6,722 bases of DNA from DATJYV01 sp035499415 (GTDB lineage: Bacteria; Bacteroidota; Ignavibacteria; UBA10030). The notes below the pieces were generated by a model that was given only the letters and a program-made list of their open reading frames with translations, was not told where the DNA came from and made no database searches. Both the position numbers and the translations under genes were made by a program. The stretch spans positions 1-6,722 of the forward strand of contig DATJYV010000070.1 in NCBI GenBank assembly GCA_035499415.1. Reading direction: 5' to 3'. Of the stretch, positions 5,103-6,722 are shown piece after piece (position 1 is the first letter of the stretch; each line of letters begins with the position of its first letter).

Positions 5103-5140
5103 GACTGCGTCCCGACTAAGAGCGTCGGGACTTCGTCTGG
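5100..5140. other. Extended hairpin at the tRNA 3' end
   Basis: GTCCCGAC (5109-5116) and GTCGGGAC (5124-5131) form a perfect 8-bp stem with a 7-nt loop. Below a 3x3 internal loop, CCAGAC (5100-5105) pairs with GTCTGG (5135-5140), drawing in the tRNA CCA end. No T-run follows on either strand, so it is not a canonical intrinsic terminator. It may protect or guide processing of the tRNA 3' end, or help end converging transcripts. Confidence 0.6.
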
Positions 5141-5216
5141 CAAGCCAAGATCTTTGTTGGGCTTCTCGTTGAAACTTTCCGGCCCCCAGGAACGCGGGGA
5201 CTTCATCCGGCAGGCC
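5127..5216 (+). repeat. Imperfect 20-nt direct repeat in the convergent spacer
   Basis: Positions 5127-5146 and 5197-5216 match at 17 of 20 positions (GGGACTTC-x-TC-x-GGCA-x-GCC). The start-to-start distance is 70 nt. The first copy overlaps the 3' arm of the tRNA-trailing hairpin. The rest of 5103-5234 holds nothing else I recognise. Confidence 0.6.
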
Positions 5217-5234
5217 GCTCCGCAGGCTCCTCCG

Positions 5235-6656
5235 CTACCTCATACTCCCCTTCTGAAATCCCGATCGAGTCATGACTCCCCAGCGGCGCTCCCCTGTCGC
5301 GTAGTCAAAGAACGCCTTGACCCTCCACCAGGCAGTCAGCTGTCGGTAGCCAAAGTTCTCCAGAACTCCGATGGAGAGCAAAAGCGCCAGGTGTCTGGGG
5401 TTCGGATATCGGCGGAACGAGATCTCTTCCAGAAGGACCGCACCGACCGAGAAGATCACACCGTAGAATAACGCCACGATAAAAAAGAGGATGGTCAGGG
5501 TCACGTTGAGAATTCCCAGCGCCAGCATCGCCAGCATCAGTACATATCCGATGAATTCGAACACAGGTCCCAGGAGTTCGACGAAAAGAAAATAGGGCAT
5601 TGCCGCGTTCCCAATGACGCCGTACTGCTTATTGAACAACATCGTCCGATGCCGCAGGATCACGTCGAGCAATCCCCGGTGCCAGCGATTCCGCTGCCGG
5701 GAGAGAACCTTGAACGTCTCCGGCGCTTCGGTCCAGCAGACAGGGTCGGGGACAAAGACTATGCGGTACGGTTCCCTCTTTTCCAGCTTGATGCGATGCA
5801 ACCGCGTGACGAGCTCCATGTCCTCGCCGACCGTGGTCACATCGTATCCTCCTGCTTCGATCACCGCTGAGCGCCGGAACATTCCGAATGCTCCGGAAAT
5901 AATCAGAAGACCGTTCAGCGCCTGCCAGCCCATTCTCCCCGAAAGAAACGCACGGAAGTACTCGACAACCTGGAATATTGGGAGGAGTTTGTCCGAGAGC
6001 CCGATCCTGACCACCCGGCCGTTCCGAATTTCGCACCCGTTCGCGATTCGAACGATGCCTCCGGCGGCGATCACCCGTTCATCCTCGAGAAAAGGCTTGA
6101 CAACCTTCTGCAAAGCTTCTTCCTCGAGTATCGAATCTGCGTCGATGGCACAAAAGTACTCATACCGGGCGACATTGATCCCGGCATTCAGCGCGTCGGC
6201 CTTTCCACCGTTCTCCTTGTCGACGACAACGAGGTGCCTATACTCCGGCCGTCGCGACCGATAGATCCCGCGCACGGACTGTGACGGAAGCAGGGACTGA
6301 TAGCGGCGTTTCGAGACGAAGAGATCGAATTCCTTTGTGAGGCGTCCGAGGGTTCGGTCGCTTGAACCGTCGTTGATAACGACCACCTCGTATGTCCCAT
6401 AACTCAGTTTCAGAAGACTGCGCACACTCTCCACGACTGTCTGTTCCTCGTTGAATGCAGGGGCAAGGATCGATACCGGGGGAGCAAGCTCCGATTGTAC
6501 GAGTCCGCGGAGCGACTCAAACGAGTTATGCCGCATGTAGTACATGATCTCCCGGAATGAAAGGGCCAGAAGGATGGTGTGGGAGACATTCAAAAGGATG
6601 AAGTAGACGATCACGAACACAAAGTAGGCGTTTGCCAACGTCAGGACAGTTTCCAC
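5235..6656 (-). CDS. Membrane family 2 glycosyltransferase (cellulose/poly-GlcNAc synthase-like)
   Basis: A 473-aa inner-membrane processive-type GT2. One N-terminal hydrophobic segment (about 5-33) precedes the cytosolic catalytic domain, and two to three hydrophobic segments lie at about 350-408. GT-A motifs are complete: APAFNEE at 65-71, Asp96 in INDGSSD, ENGGKADALNAG at 148-159, the DxD at 172-174, the catalytic GED at 277-279 and QRNRW at 321-325. This is the layout of BcsA, PgaC and NodC relatives that polymerise beta-linked sugars, but donor and product cannot be read from sequence, and no partner subunit such as PgaB or BcsB is visible. The start is GTG at 6656, with GGAGG 5 nt upstream, directly abutting the previous stop codon, so it is in an operon with the gene entering from the right edge. 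Confidence 0.94.
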   Translation of the reverse strand: METVLTLANAYFVFVIVYFILLNVSHTILLALSFREIMYYMRHNSFESLRGLVQSELAPPVSILAPAFNEEQTVVESVRSLLKLSYGTYEVVVINDGSSDRTLGRLTKEFDLFVSKRRYQSLLPSQSVRGIYRSRRPEYRHLVVVDKENGGKADALNAGINVARYEYFCAIDADSILEEEALQKVVKPFLEDERVIAAGGIVRIANGCEIRNGRVVRIGLSDKLLPIFQVVEYFRAFLSGRMGWQALNGLLIISGAFGMFRRSAVIEAGGYDVTTVGEDMELVTRLHRIKLEKREPYRIVFVPDPVCWTEAPETFKVLSRQRNRWHRGLLDVILRHRTMLFNKQYGVIGNAAMPYFLFVELLGPVFEFIGYVLMLAMLALGILNVTLTILFFIVALFYGVIFSVGAVLLEEISFRRYPNPRHLALLLSIGVLENFGYRQLTAWWRVKAFFDYATGERRWGVMTRSGFQKGSMR

Positions 6657-6722
6657 CTACTCCTCCGTCACCACGATTCCGGATTCTTCCGCCACCTCCG
6701 CAACCACGGGGCCAAACCGCCC
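6657..6722 (-). CDS. C-terminal 21 codons of an unidentified protein
   Basis: In the minus frame ending at TAG (6659-6657) the window edge shows 21 codons, residues GRFGPVVAEVAEESGIVVTE plus a final E. The stop directly touches the GTG of the glycosyltransferase, and the Shine-Dalgarno site of that gene lies in its last codons, which is typical of genuine operon junctions. The fragment is too short to identify a family. Confidence 0.55.
   Translation of the reverse strand, partial: GRFGPVVAEVAEESGIVVTEE

Noticed and set aside
5109..5131. Intrinsic terminator
   Set aside because: The stem is perfect, but no T-run follows on either strand; it is listed only as a structured element.
4904..5206. 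A 100-codon minus frame containing IRTHGTLAGTPVFETG
   Set aside because: It is an antisense translation of the tRNA-Ser gene; strings of this kind are well-known spurious proteins.
4896..5471. A 191-codon plus frame through the nuclease gene, tRNA and glycosyltransferase 3' end
   Set aside because: It shadows three real features in other frames or strand and shows no protein family.

Overview
The window is moderately GC-rich bacterial chromosome. Genes are densely packed, with stop/start overlaps and clear Shine-Dalgarno sites before several starts. No phage or plasmid backbone is visible. Gene content (PerR-type regulator, Tat-exported superoxide dismutase, two peroxiredoxins, eukaryote-type PTPS beside GTP cyclohydrolase I and SDR reductases) suggests a Gram-negative bacterium. 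A relative of Chlorobiota/Ignavibacteriota in the wider FCB group is possible, because Chlorobium makes tetrahydrobiopterin-type pterins. That placement is an inference of low certainty; the frequent Shine-Dalgarno sites argue against a typical Bacteroidota genome.

Minus strand, 4412 down to 1: a probable oxidative-stress and pterin cluster reads perR - sod - AhpE-like peroxiredoxin - 123-nt gap - Bcp/PrxQ peroxiredoxin - PTPS - folE - SDR - SDR (runs off the left edge). perR has a near-consensus promoter whose predicted +1 is the G of its GTG start, so its mRNA may be leaderless. PTPS carries CX5HGH, the signature of the tetrahydrobiopterin enzyme rather than QueD. With FolE and a sepiapterin-reductase-like SDR it forms a plausible complete GTP-to-tetrahydrobiopterin route beside genes for removing superoxide and peroxide.

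Middle, 4378-5234: mainly plus-strand signals. A sigma70-like promoter (4515-4542) precedes a broken 5' fragment of a tRNA-Ser gene (4670-4730), a small GIY-YIG nuclease gene (4756-5034) and an intact tRNA-Ser(CGA) (5013-5102). A perfect 28-bp repeat made of the tRNA 5' end and its flank lies on both sides of the nuclease gene. The broken copy carries a clean 30-nt insert in its D-loop made of two back-to-back 15-nt hairpins. The nuclease stop codon lies inside the intact tRNA. This looks like a small cassette aimed at, or captured by, a tRNA gene, and is the most unusual part of the window.

Right, 6722 down to 5235 (minus strand): the last 21 codons of an unidentified gene abut a membrane family 2 glycosyltransferase of the cellulose/poly-GlcNAc synthase-like type. 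This gene converges on the tRNA across a hairpin-containing spacer.
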